Positions 47,281 to 58,229 of a DNA stretch of 64,000 bases are shown here, piece by piece. The notes below the pieces were generated by a model. It was given only the letters and a program-made list of their open reading frames with translations. It was not told the origin of the DNA and made no database searches. Made by a program: the position numbers and the translations under genes. The DNA is from Atriophallophorus winterbourni. Lineage: Eukaryota; Platyhelminthes; Trematoda; Plagiorchiida; Microphallidae. Numbering within the stretch: the first letter of the stretch is position 1; every line of letters begins with the position of its first letter. The DNA is taken from NCBI GenBank assembly GCA_013407085.1, contig JACCGJ010018417.1:1-64000 (forward strand), given 5' to 3'.

Positions 47281-47318
47281 CCACCTGACGATGGCAAACA
47301 GCCTGAAACCGGTAGTGG
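47281..47318 (+). ncRNA. Hammerhead motif 1 of tandem array
   Basis: CCAC, CTGACGA, TGGC-AAACA-GCCT, GAAA, CC, GGTA, GTGG. Core complete; stem I GUGG/CCAC; stem II three G-C pairs with a U-U opposition next to the core; stem III loopless ACC/GGU; cleavage after GUA between 47314 and 47315. Confidence 0.7.
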
Positions 47319-47522
47319 TGTGTGAGGGATGGGGATGTGAGCAACACATTACTTTGGTCATCCATAAGCGCCTCGAGTGCTTGACCAAGAATCACTTTGT
47401 GATTCCGTGTCTGAACATCGTGGTTCGTTGTACGAACCCTATATAACAGTTGGCATACAAGTATAACCTTGTTTACCTTTAATCCACTGTTTCAAGGCTC
47501 ACTGAACCTGATCTTACTGTCT

Positions 47523-47560
47523 CCACCTGACGATGGCAAACAGCCTGAAACCGGTAGTGG
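47523..47560 (+). ncRNA. Hammerhead motif 2 of tandem array
   Basis: Same sequence as the first motif, 242 bp downstream. Core complete, predicted cleavage between 47556 and 47557, which would release a 242-nt monomer with its neighbours. Confidence 0.7.
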
Positions 47561-47764
47561 TGTGTAAGGGATGGGGATGTGAGCAACACATTACTTTGGT
47601 CATCCATAAGCGCCTCGAGTGCTTGACCAAGAATCACTTTGTGATTCTGTGTCTGAACATCGTGGTTCGTTGTACGAACCCTATATAACAGTTGGCATAC
47701 AAATATAACCTTGTTTACCTTTAATCCACTGTTTCAAGGCTCACTGAACCTGATCTTACTGTCT

Positions 47765-47802
47765 CCACCTGACGACGGCAAACAGCCAGAAACCGGTAGT
47801 GG
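47765..47802 (+). ncRNA. Hammerhead motif 3 of tandem array
   Basis: CCAC, CTGACGA, CGGC-AAACA-GCCA, GAAA, CC, GGTA, GTGG. It differs from its neighbours only at the two stem II bases facing each other beside the core (C and A instead of T and T). Core complete. Confidence 0.7.
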
Positions 47803-48006
47803 TGTGTAAGGGATGGGGATGTGAGCAACACATTACTTTGGTCATCCATAAGCGCCTTGAGTGCTTGACCAAGAATCACTTTGTGATTCTGTGTCTGAAC
47901 ATCGTGGTTCGTTGTACGAACCCTATATAACAGTTGGCATACAAGTATAACCTTGTTTACCTTTAATCCACTGTTTCAAGGCTCACTGAACCTGATCTTA
48001 CTGTCT

Positions 48007-48044
48007 CCACCTGACGATGGCAAACAGCCTGAAACCGGTAGTGG
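48007..48044 (+). ncRNA. Hammerhead motif 4 of tandem array
   Basis: Identical to motifs 1 and 2. The array stops 36 bases after this motif, so this last unit is partial. Confidence 0.7.
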
Positions 48045-48224
48045 TGTGTGAGGGATGGGGATGTGAGCAACACATTACTTTAGCCCCGTTAGTTATGTAC
48101 TTTTACGTACGTGAGCAGCTGTGTCAACTGACCTTGACCGTGTTCACTTGTATCAGATTGTTTTGGATACACACTGTGAGGAAAACGGACCACTGATCCT
48201 GGTCATTCCCACGAGACGTGACAC

Positions 48225-48354
48225 ACTCTAGGCGTACTATACTCGGTAAGGTCAAATAAGTGGTGGTGGGTTGACGAATACTTAATCACGTTCCCTGTCC
48301 TGACTATCACCCTTAGTCTGACGAAGCTTCTGTGTCAGAAGTGAAACGTTACCC
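48225..48354 (+). repeat. Dispersed repeat with weak hammerhead-like end
   Basis: TAGGCGTACTATA and AGTGGTGGTGG, then GTTCCCTGTCCTGAC, recur in inverted orientation at 50035-50125. At 48318-48354 the string CTGACGA, a CTTCTG-TGT-CAGAAG hairpin and GAAACGTT follow in hammerhead order, but stem I pairs only two bases, so this is a candidate only. Confidence 0.4.
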
Positions 48355-48589
48355 AAAAACTACTCTAACCGATTGCACTCAAATTTCTTAGCATTATGAA
48401 TACACGATCGGTCCCAAACATATTCCCATCTATTACTTTAGAATTCAATACATTCTGATGCATTTCGGAAAATGTGATGCACTCCCCTTGTGGTGGGGCG
48501 TTTATATGTTAACTATATGGTCGCTATGAACAGATCACTATGCCAGAGTTCGAGTAAAGGAAGTGTTGTCAAAGAAGATTTAAGCCGAC

Positions 48590-48790
48590 TCAAAACATCC
48601 AAAATGGATGACGGAAAAATTTGAACCAAAATTGGATTTACATATGCAATTGAACGTCATTTTGGAGCCGCATATTTGATGCAATCGTTGTATTCTTTTG
48701 TATTTTAGATTTTCATTCATACCGTAATTTTGTAGTGCTTTGGCCTTTACTTTTTAACCATACATCCGTTTCAAGGGCTGTTTTCGTTTC
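48590..48790 (+). mobile_element. CR1-like LINE 3' end fragment
   Basis: Encodes KFEPKLDLHMQLNVILEPHI then a stop, matching FKAKFYLHLQTNIICEPYI of the copy ending at 51365, and continues into the same 3' UTR (ATTTTCATTCATACCGTAAT). Confidence 0.6.
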
Positions 48791-51060
48791 TGGATTATTT
48801 TCTATGAAACATGTATGGTATAAAAATCCTGGTTCGAGATTGTGCAAACCAGTGGCCACGAAATTCGTCCGATCAGTTGAATTCTTAGTCTGACTAGACA
48901 AAAGTGAGTTATCCTTGAGATTAACAGAAAGCATGAATCATGTACAGGTTATATAAATGATTATGTGACGGACGGGTAACAACAACATGAAAAAAACTAC
49001 AAAATCAATATGAACCATGCGAGTGCTGACATGTTATTGAAATCAGAGACAGTGCACAGATAACACCATTTTTAATCAGACTAGCAGCAGTAGTGACAGC
49101 AGATAATGTGTTCATATCGGCACCATGCTCAGAGTTGCTGTCCCTCATTATCAAGCATCAGCTCTGTTCCGAAAGTTGATAAACATACAATCCAAATGGT
49201 TTCAAGTGGTAGCAAAAGATTGAATCGAAATTGAACTACTGCATAGTCAAACGAAAAACACGATGATATAGTTCGAAAACTTATACCATTTCAGAAGAAG
49301 GCAAAATGATATAAACCTGAAGCGGTACGACATTTAAGGCAGATCGTGGGTTTTATTCCATCATTTTATCGGGAAGACACAGAACAAGAGTTTTCGTAAC
49401 AAGGGACTGTGGAGCGATGCTCATTTCTTAAGAGATAAAGAGCCGTACCTAGTAAACGCTGCATTGAAAATCTATCAAAGATCACACGTAGCATCATTTA
49501 TAATCGTGAGAACCAATACACTTTATACGCACCTACGTATTTATGCAAAGGAGACGGTCACGCGAGTGGACCACTCGCATCCATAAGTTGACACAAAAAC
49601 AACACATCTATTGTCATTAATTGCGCAAAAATCTTCAATAAGCGTAGCGACGGAATTTTGACCGAGATCTGATCCTCGCTGCAATTACACCGTCGGTCTC
49701 AAACATTGGGACGACGTGTCCAGTTTGTTAAATTATAGCCTTATTGCTAAACAAATTGGGTACTTACCACGCTAGTACGCGCAGTATCGCTGTTAGAGAA
49801 ACGACTAAAGTTATCTATTAATTGCAAAGAACATGCCTGTGAAATTTTTATGGATCACATCGGTTCAATTTTTGAGCATCGTCAGTAGTTTTTTTTACAA
49901 AAGCAGAGGAACTGATGGAATCCGTCTCGGATGCCATATTGGCTTTTATTAAGGGTTTAGCGAGTTGCTTTAGAGATATCAGGTTTTGATAGAAGATTAA
50001 TACAACACCCGGTCAAAGTGAAACAGACCTAGAAAATTAATGTCAGGACAGGGAACATGACTAAGTAGCAATAAATCCACCACCACTGATTTGACTTTAC
50101 CGCTAAACAGTCTATAGTACGCCTACGGTGAGTCATAAAAATTAAACGGCACAACTCGGGTCTTCCGGTAAGCAAAACGTATAAGAAGCCGGTGTCGATC
50201 GCTTGGCGTTGATGTCGAAGATGGAAGTGCATTGCAAGTGCAAGACGATTACTTACTTATTAGTGCTTCGAGTGAAAATGAAGGTGTTTCACCCGATCTG
50301 TATCATGTGTATGGTGTCGGGATGATCTTCGTTCAGCAATCGATAACAGTACACGCCCATGATCGGCTAGAAAATGACTAGTCACATGATGCTGGTGGAC
50401 AGTAATTCATACATCGTGACGTAAGTGTCAAGAGATTTCAAACCTGTTTAAAAACGTATTTGGAGCACAAGTGTGGTCTATCATGGCAATATATTTGTAT
50501 GTATGTATGATTGGTTTGCCGAGCTTGTATAGTAGGCTGCGGATATTTTGCTAGCATACATATTCTATACAACTTCTTTCAAAAGTCGATGAACTTCGAG
50601 ATTTTATACATTGGTAAATTCACCTGTCTGTGTTGTTTGTGATTTCCCTTCTCTCCATAAGATAATCGATTCAAGTATTTATCGCATAAAATGATTATAG
50701 CTGTAAAACACCATAGGATATTCTTATAAGGGTAGAAAATTGACGCGTTGGATGATCGACAGTTTTGTAGTTAGAAAATATGAAACGATATACTTCGATG
50801 GATACCTTCCAATTGCGTACTTTTATTCCGCAAAAACTTTAATGTATATCGTACTCAACAAACTAGCGTGCGTCCTTTCTAACGAGGATTAAGAACTGAT
50901 TCCTCTTAACAAGATTTATACAGTATGCAGTTCCAACTGCTCTGCCACTATCACCTTAACATGGAAAGTCGGTTTACAACAAGACGCCTTTAGTACCGCA
51001 CAAATCCATTCATTGAAAAGAATCGGAATTTAGGAATGCAAGAGCTTTATTCGAAAGTAT
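48791..51060. other. No gene; one inverted dispersed repeat
   Basis: Apart from 50035-50125, the inverted partner of 48225-48310, no recognisable gene or repeat is seen on either strand. Confidence 0.35.
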
Positions 51061-51250
51061 TCTAAATTTCTTACTAACTTGCGCATTTGGTCCCATCTGG
51101 GACATGAGCCGCCAACCAGCTCTCTCGAAGCATCACGATTCTGAATTATTGCCCACCTACTTGGCTACTGCATCCAAGTCTCGGCGCCAGGAATTTCTAG
51201 AACACCCTCTCTTCCTCTTCCATTGGGGATTCCAGGTGAGGGATTGTCTG
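51061..51250 (-). mobile_element. RTE-like LINE, C-terminal end (left part of a split element)
   Basis: On the - strand one frame reads RQSLTWNPQWKRKRGCSRNS, WRRDLDAVAK, then FERAGWRLMSQMG, with two stops. This is the K-R-x-R-G-x-x-R-x-x-W-R-R-D-L ending of RTE-type ORF2. It lies directly downstream of the CR1-like copy at 51268-54285, whose other flank holds the endonuclease half of an RTE element in the same orientation. Confidence 0.7.
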
Positions 51251-51624
51251 GTGATGTTTGATTGAAGGATTTATGGTTAAAAAAGTTAATACATTACAAC
51301 ACCACAGGATTATGGTATGAATAAAAACATGAAAAATACAATAGTATAAAAGCAATAGAGAATATCAAATGTAAGGCTCACAAATGATGTTCGTTTGCAA
51401 GTGCAGGTAGAATTTCGCTTTAAAAATCGCCAGGCAAGGAGAGTTCACCACATGGGATAGGGAATTCCAAAGAAATATAGCACGTATGGCGAATAAATGG
51501 CGCCGAAAATCAATACTAGAACTTGGAACGCAAAGGGATAAAGTATGTCCGCGTGTCACTTTCCCGTCACACAAATCAAGTAAGTGTTTTAGTGGATGTC
51601 CTTTAGTAGCCACAATTCTATAGG

Positions 51625-53015
51625 TCAAAATAATGTCGTGTCGTATCCTCCTTTGGGTAAAGTCGCATAGACCCAGACGTCGCAATTTTCGGTGTACGGA
51701 ACATTGCGAAGACCCATCACCAACTTTGTTGCTCTATAATAGATTTTATCGAAGAGAGCAATATGTTTTCGCAGCCAAGGAGCCCAGACCTCTACCATAT
51801 ACTCCATCATAGGGCGAAGGTAGGCATTCATTATCCTTGGTAACGTTACCAGGGAGAATCTTCCAAATATTCTTCGAAGGATACCTAACAATCTGTTGGC
51901 CCGTCGATATATATTCTGGCAGTGCACTATGCTCTTCAGGTTTCCGCTAATCCACACTCCAAGATCTTTTTCTAACGAGCTGCATGCTGGGTTTTCAGTT
52001 CCCAATCGATATGTCCAAGGAACATTCTTGCCAAGATGGAGCATCTTACATTTCTGTAAGTTGAATGACATGTCATTCATAGCCGCCCAATTCGACGCGC
52101 TGTCCAAATCCATTTGTAGTTTCTCACAATCCTCTGTAGAACTAATTGACGTCCGAATTTTCATATCATTCACGAACAGGACCATTTTGGACGATATGAG
52201 GAGGGGTAAATCGTTTATGTACAACAGAACGAGGAGCGGCCTAACACCGATGCTTGTGGGACTCCACTGGTGATTTGGAACGTTTGGGATAGCACTCCGT
52301 TAACTTTAACTCGGGCGTCGCGATCTGACAGATAGTCGCACAACTATGAGAGGAGTGGTTCACATATTCCTATAAGCATCAGTTTTTGAAGAAGCAAATG
52401 ATGAATGACTCTGTCAAATGCTTTCGAAATGTTTAGGTAACAGACGTGGATGCAAGAACTTCTATCCAACTCCTTCGTCCAGTCGTCTAACGCTATGAGA
52501 AGATTTGTGAGACAAGATCGGTGAGATCGAAATCCATGCTACGCTGTCGAAAACAAATAATGCGATTCAAAGTGTGCAACCATTCTTTTCGAGACTATAC
52601 GTTCCATGACCTTAGCAATAACAGGTAATATTGTGACGGGACGATAATATGCAGCGTCAGATCGGTAGCCGCCTTTGAAGATAGTTGTTGTCACGCCGGA
52701 CTTCCAATCTTTCGGTACCACTCGCTTAAGCAACGAATAGTTAAACAGGGTGGAGGGCGGTTCACAAAGCTGACGGTAACAGAACCTGAGCACATCCGGT
52801 GTGATGCCATCCGTTCCTGGGGATTTTCTTACATTTAGTTTGAGCACTGGACTTGCGACAATCACTGGATTTATCGAAATATCGCACAATGTTTCGATTC
52901 CTCTTTCGATTGAATACTTAGAACGTTCCACTAAAACCTTTGGCACGAACAATGCAGAGTAGTACATCGCCAGAGCATTTGCGGTTTCCAACGCTGTTTC
53001 AGTGATTTTTTTCAC
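51625..53015 (-). pseudogene. CR1-like ORF2 reverse transcriptase, broken
   Basis: Two open pieces, 53015-52539 and 52224-51625, are joined by a frame-broken middle holding KAFDR and SGVPQ-like motifs. The second piece shows MYINDLPLLISSKMVLFVND, which places V at the alanine of the F/YADD site, then VPWTYRLGTENPACSSLEKD, RRANRLLGILRRIF and WAPWLRKHIALFDKIYYRAT. The first piece contains KSPGTDGITP and VVPKDWKSGV. Confidence 0.7.
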
Positions 53016-53385
53016 CCATTCTGGATGGGAAAAATACCTGGTTTGACTTTTGCTTTCGCGTTCATGATTTTGTATACTAACTTAGGGTTGCATTCCATTT
53101 TTGACAGGAACATCAATTGACGCGCTTCCTTATCCTCTCGAATAAGTGCAGTCACTTACGGAAATGTTGCCAAGAAGTAGAAGTATTGTTGGCTTTATGC
53201 TGCACCTACGCTGTTCGCTGCGGACAACAAAACGAAGTTCATGTACGCACATTTTATGAACGATCTGCGTGTTCTCGTCTATCTTCAGTTTCAGAAAACC
53301 TAAAAGTTCGTTCCATTGCTAGTCAAGGCTTATGTTGTCCGTCTGAAAATGCGGAATCTGCACGAGCGATTTACTCAGGGCCAAT

Positions 53386-54090
53386 TTATCTATCCGTCGA
53401 ACCACTCCATTGCTGAGTACTCCAAACGTAGTCGAACACAAGCACTGATTGGTAACTAAGACCCAGCGCAGCCTGGAATTCGATCGCTTCGATAGATTGT
53501 TCTTCCGATGTTAACACCAAATCCAAGACAGAAGGACGGTCAGAACCTCTCCTCCGGGTGCATTTGTGAACATTGTTGTATAACAGGACTGAATCTAGTA
53601 CCTTTCTAAATCGGTATTCTAACGGTTGTGGGGAGTGAGCGTCCCTGAGATAAAGGGTAGGCAGGTTAAAATCACCCATAATCAGTGTCGTTGCTTGCTG
53701 TGTGCGTGTCAAGCGCAGAAGGACTTGGAACAACCTTTGGTTGTACGATTCTCTAGATGAAGGGGAACGGTAGACCACACCAATCATGCAAACTTTATCA
53801 GACATCAGCGTTAATGAACACCAAATTGTATCCTCGAAGGTGAATTTCGTGTTGACTATTGGACGGCACTGGAGACGATTATGACAATGAAAAGCAACAC
53901 CGCCACCACTTCTCTCTCGATCGTTCATTATCAAATTCATATTTGGAATGGATATCTGCGTTTCAATCAATTTGGAAGAATACGATGTTTCTGTTATGGC
54001 GATAATATCAGATGAGTAGTGTTGCATATCTCGGTTAACACCGCTAATTTGTTCGGAAGGCTTTGCGCATTTGTATATAAACACCCCCAA
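53386..54090 (-). pseudogene. CR1-like ORF2 endonuclease domain
   Basis: An open stretch of 234 codons on the - strand encodes an almost complete APE-type endonuclease: SSDIIAITETSYSSKL, NDRERSGGGVAFHCHNRLQC, VVYRSPSSRESYN, the catalytic MGDFNLPTLYL, SVLDLVLTSEE, and YQSVLVFDYVW in place of the usual RDHSVLVFDY. The catalytic histidine of the last motif appears to be lost (D-H becomes Y-Q), so it is not expected to cut DNA. Confidence 0.7.
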
Positions 54091-54284
54091 GTATGGCTTT
54101 TTTTAATACCGATTGTTTCGGCTCGGTTTTTCCACTGTTTGTGATCGTGCTCAGACTTTTCTTGAAACGGTACGTCAGCAGCATCTTCCGGAACACCTAG
54201 AATTAAAATAATTTCAGGATTACTTTCTTCTCGAGATTTCTGCGACGACTTTCGCACCCACCATGGTAAGTCTGCGTTTAATAG

Positions 54285-55350
54285 TACGTATTCCAAGTCC
54301 TCCATTCTTTGTACGCGTATATTTTTTGGCCCAGTACTTCTAGACAGGTTGAGGTCACCGCTTCTTTCACTTTCTGCAACTTCTGTTCTATCGTCTCTTC
54401 TTCAAGCAGCCCTTCCTGGACCTGGAACTTGTTGAAGAGGTTGACCTTGAACTCTTCTTCCTTCTTACTGTCTTTCAGCATAGCGGTGTTCTAGCGCTGT
54501 CGTTGACTGGACTACTCTATCCAGTTTTTCTTCAAACTCAGCTTCAACTTGGCGACAAGTAAACGATAGTTGGAATCAACGTCAGGTCTTCGTTTGACGC
54601 ATACAACTTGAAGCGTGCGTTGAAACTTCTTCCCGATGCACACGTGGTCCATCTGGTTTTATGTCGACAGATCTAGTAAAACCCAATTCGCCTTGTGTAT
54701 CCTTTTGTGGTGAAAAACACTTTCTCGGATGACCAGGTTGCTTGCAGCGCATAGGTCAGCGAATCTCTTCCCATTGTCATTCATTTCACATAGCCCTTGC
54801 TACCCCATGATCTCCTCATACCACCGGTCGTCACTGCCAATCTTGGCGTTGAAGTCAACCATTACAATGACGATGTTCCTCTTTGGGCTGTCTTGAATGA
54901 TGATTGACAATCTGATGTAAAAATCCTCCTTCTCCTCTTCTACACTGTCGTTCGTCTGGGCGTAGCACTGGATTATGTCCATGTTGATAATCATCTTCTT
55001 TGTATAGAAGGAGGTTGTCATGATCCGTGTGCCTCCCATTCAATGAGCGCTCTCTGTGCCGACATGGAAAGCATCAGGGCCACTCCCTGGGTGTGTGTGT
55101 GGCATCTTCCAGCTCATGACCCGAGTACAACAGTGATCCATCCAAAGTCAGTCACATCATCCCGGAACCAATCCATCTTCACTCGCTGATTCATAAGACG
55201 GTAAGGTTATACATCCTCATCTCTGCGGCCACTTGTATTGTCCTTCCAGTCTCATACATGGCCCGGACGTTCCATGTGGCGATGGTAGTGGTGGTCCTGG
55301 TGGAGACGATGGTAATTGGTCTGTCTGTTTCCTTGATGCCTTTTTGACCC
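54285..55350 (-). mobile_element. RTE-like LINE, endonuclease half (right part of a split element)
   Basis: On the - strand: TWNVRAMYETGRTIQVAAEM (about 55270-55210), LLYSGHELEDATHTQGVALM, TKKMIINMDIIQCYAQTND, NIVIVMVDFNAKIGSD (near 54850) and, further on, EGLLEEETIEQKLQKVKEAV with AYKEWRTWN near 54300. These are the start, core and spacer of an RTE-type endonuclease. MVDFNAK keeps the usual D-x-N where G is normally seen first. Several stops are present. The frame is cut at about 54285 by the CR1-like copy. Confidence 0.75.
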
Positions 55351-58229
55351 TAAACCCGTGCATCGACGAAAACTATACATCTTAACACCATGCATCTACA
55401 TTTGTTATCCCACCAATCGAAAACAATTTCTACCCTTTGGATTTTTAATTGACTCTTGAACTGCTCAGTAAGCAACCGAATCCCATTTTTGCTTGTTGTA
55501 TTATTGTTTGTTGCCATATTATTCTGTGGTTTTTTTTAAGATATATGCTTTTTAGACCATTAAAATTGAATTGACTCTGACTTTCGCCGTCCGACGTCAT
55601 ACACCTTCCAGCTGGGTGTCCATCTTGTTTCAGGTCAGTGTTGTCTGTTAAAATTCTTGTTGGCGTTTCTGTAGCTAGGTTTTATACAAGCTTGGGCAGC
55701 TATCCCAGTGATAAAAGCTCCTCATTTTGCAGCCGGGATTGGAACCGTCCTTGGCGGAGTTATTCTACATGTCAGCTCCATGTTAATGTTTAATATCAAA
55801 AACGTACACAACCACGGATATGACAGCACAATATAACACACAAAAATCAACGAGATGAATATTTTCTTAATGGTTCAAGTTCTTCATCTTTTTGACAACT
55901 TGAGGTGACTTGGAAGTAAGATGATGAGTGCAGGTTATGTTAGCGGAAATGTTGACGCCCAGATTCGTGACAAATTTCTAACTGTGGGTTTAATTTTTTG
56001 AGCACAGGAGATTATTATGTGACAGTATATCAGAGAATTTCTCGCATGTATAAGGGAGTGTGATATCGCTTGAACTTTCGGATCACTTAAAATTTAATTT
56101 CAAACTTCAATCTTCAGCATTGATATTCTTGGCATTAGTGAAACAAAGACTCTGCAAAGCTGGTATGAAAGAAAAAATGTAGGCAGCCACTCAGGTTGAG
56201 CTAAAACTAAGAACAGTTATAGATATGTCGAATGAAAGAATCGATTGATGAATAATCCGTTAATGACTGCTCATCTGGAAATTTCGGTATATTTTGCCAA
56301 CAGACGATGGGAGCATCTCAGTTCAAGAACAGGTTTATATCAAACATATTCTGGTTACTCATGAGTAATAATAAATTCTAAACATAATTCACGTGGTTAC
56401 AGCAACAATTGACGTAATCAGTTGATGTATCTCGCCTCACATTGTGGAGTGCAGCTGAAGTAAGTAACAACCACAGCCTTCTGGCTTAGAAACGGATGGG
56501 TAAGCTTTGTTTGTCTGGCGTTCAAACAAAAATCTACCCGTTTGGTTTATGCTTGAGCGTCGTAAACGAGCAAACACCATTTAATTTTGAAAGATCGTCA
56601 TTAAACGCGTAGAATCATGTAGATATTTATTCCATACATATTGCAGCTTTGTAACAATATTTAAAACAAAGTTTCGTCAAGCTTTCACTAAAGCGTCAAC
56701 CGAATAATAAATATAATTTTAATGATATTAAGTGCGAGAGCCATGAGAACACTTTAAGTGTAACTGTCCAAACGAACAAAAGCACAAGTAACTGACCAAT
56801 TCAAGTCACCGAAGTTGTCGTTTTCTATATGCCTTTAACCTTACATCGCGTGAACAGCAACAATACCGTTTCGGTCCCTGCGACGGAGATGAGTTCCCAG
56901 CAGCTTTCGAGATTTAAAGACAAACACCTCTTCTGGTTACCAGGAGTCTGACTAATGGACGGAGAAACGAAAAGAACATTCATAAGACTCGTATAGCGGA
57001 TAGATACCTCAGCGTCTGGAGTTAATAAGTGAGGTCAGACGGCACTTGAGCTGATATTACGTCGGGCTACGCAGGCCATGACAATGAAACTCGAGTGCGA
57101 TCTCGCATTGCCGGTAGCAATCTATCTTCCGCGGTTAGTTGTGATGTATTGTAAATTAACGCCAGTTGGAGGCGAGTAGAATTCAAACTAGAGAAAACCT
57201 GGCTTACAGAACACCTAGTAGAGTATGGATTGAAATAATCTAGCCCATTGATCCTAATAAGATCCGGCTGCGAAATGTTTCCAACGGACTGCGATAAGGT
57301 TGCCATGTTGAACACATCCGCATCAACCCTAGTCGAGTAGCAAAAAGAAAGCTTAACATCTTATGATCATACAGCTGTCTACCTTCAGAGGGATAATTGA
57401 TATCCTTCACTGAAGTCACTTTCTAACGAACGCTCAAAATTAATTTTCTGCTATTTTTAAACCTTTGAGCATATTATCAACAGTCACCGAATCGGATTCG
57501 TTACTTGCCAATTAAACATCAGCCTTAATCACCAAATTACGTAATCCTAAAGCGCACAACCCCGGTATAGGCTGACGGTGGCATTACAAACGAATGAAAA
57601 AAATGTTTGGTCATAACTACTTTATTAACACGCTTAGTGATTAGCGTAACAGTTGAGGACAAGATATCGGCATTTTTCTAACCGATATCTTACAATGGAC
57701 ATTTACATTTGTTTGGGATAAAGTGGATGCCCAACTACGAAACGGTGATTATGGGACCGTTACCATACATCAGCCGAGTGCAGCCACTCCAAAACAATGA
57801 GAAGGGCATAGTCATGAGCCAGCAGTTTTTACACGGCATTCACCCAAACCAGTTATCACTGAAATTTGTGACGAATATCAAAGAGAGTAGCCGGCACCCA
57901 ATTTCGATCAAGTGCAAAAAGCACCAACGTTCGCGTGATGGAATGTTCAGATGCTTTCAAAACGGAGACAGACGAACACTACGAGAATTCAGCTAAGCGA
58001 AATGACGGTAACGCGCACGCAATCCAGCATAAAAGTATGTATTACAACGATGTCGCTCTACTCGTTCACAGCACCTCATCCCAGTTTGTTTGTGTCTAAT
58101 CTTTTATAGGTTCAATAGGTCTAAAACGCTACCCTTCCCAATCTTTTTTTAGAATTTTTCACCATGTTATTGTTTCGTGGTAGTTAAGTACTTGGTACCG
58201 GTGTAATTCGGTCAACGATGATGCCCACC
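55351..58229. other. No gene recognised
   Basis: Frames at 57067-57315 (-) and 57709-57996 (+) have no known domain. The stretch at about 55358-55380 repeats 10325-10350. Nothing else was identified in 2.9 kb. Confidence 0.3.

Larger units (their letters stand above)
47185..48080 (+). repeat. Tandem array of a 242-bp hammerhead-bearing unit, 3.7 copies
   Basis: The start CGAACCCTAT recurs at 47191, 47433, 47675 and 47917, exactly 242 bp apart, with very few differences between units. Each full unit has a hammerhead motif, a perfect hairpin AGAATCAC-TTT-GTGATTCT, a second hairpin GGTTCG-TTGTA-CGAACC and complementary GGTCA and TGACC flanks, so the transcript would be strongly folded. Single decayed copies occur at 2743, 5090, 22063, 22670, 26262, 30225 and 41010. 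If transcribed, cleavage at each site would release 242-nt monomers, as in retrozymes. That is inference. Confidence 0.85.
51268..54285 (-). mobile_element. CR1-like LINE, 5'-truncated, inserted in an RTE-like element
   Basis: Read on the - strand from 54285: the end of ORF1, ORF2 endonuclease (54090-53386; GDFNLPTLYL, SVLDLVLTSEE), reverse transcriptase (53015-51625; RKSPGTDGITPDVLRFCYRQ, YYRPVTILPVIAKVMERIVS), then CDFTQRRIRHDIILTYRIV and the 3' UTR ending near 51268. Frameshifts occur near 53050, 52530, 52230 and 51650. The active site is FVND rather than F/YADD, and the upstream motif reads SGVPQASVLG, so it is dead. It gives the best view of the part deleted in the copy at 43005-47185. 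Confidence 0.8.

Noticed and set aside
53117..53416. Open frame on the + strand within the CR1-like copy
   Set aside because: It is antisense to endonuclease and reverse-transcriptase coding sequence that is clearly recognisable on the - strand.
57709..57996. 95-codon + strand frame
   Set aside because: No recognised domain, a non-ATG start and no supporting repeat or splice evidence.
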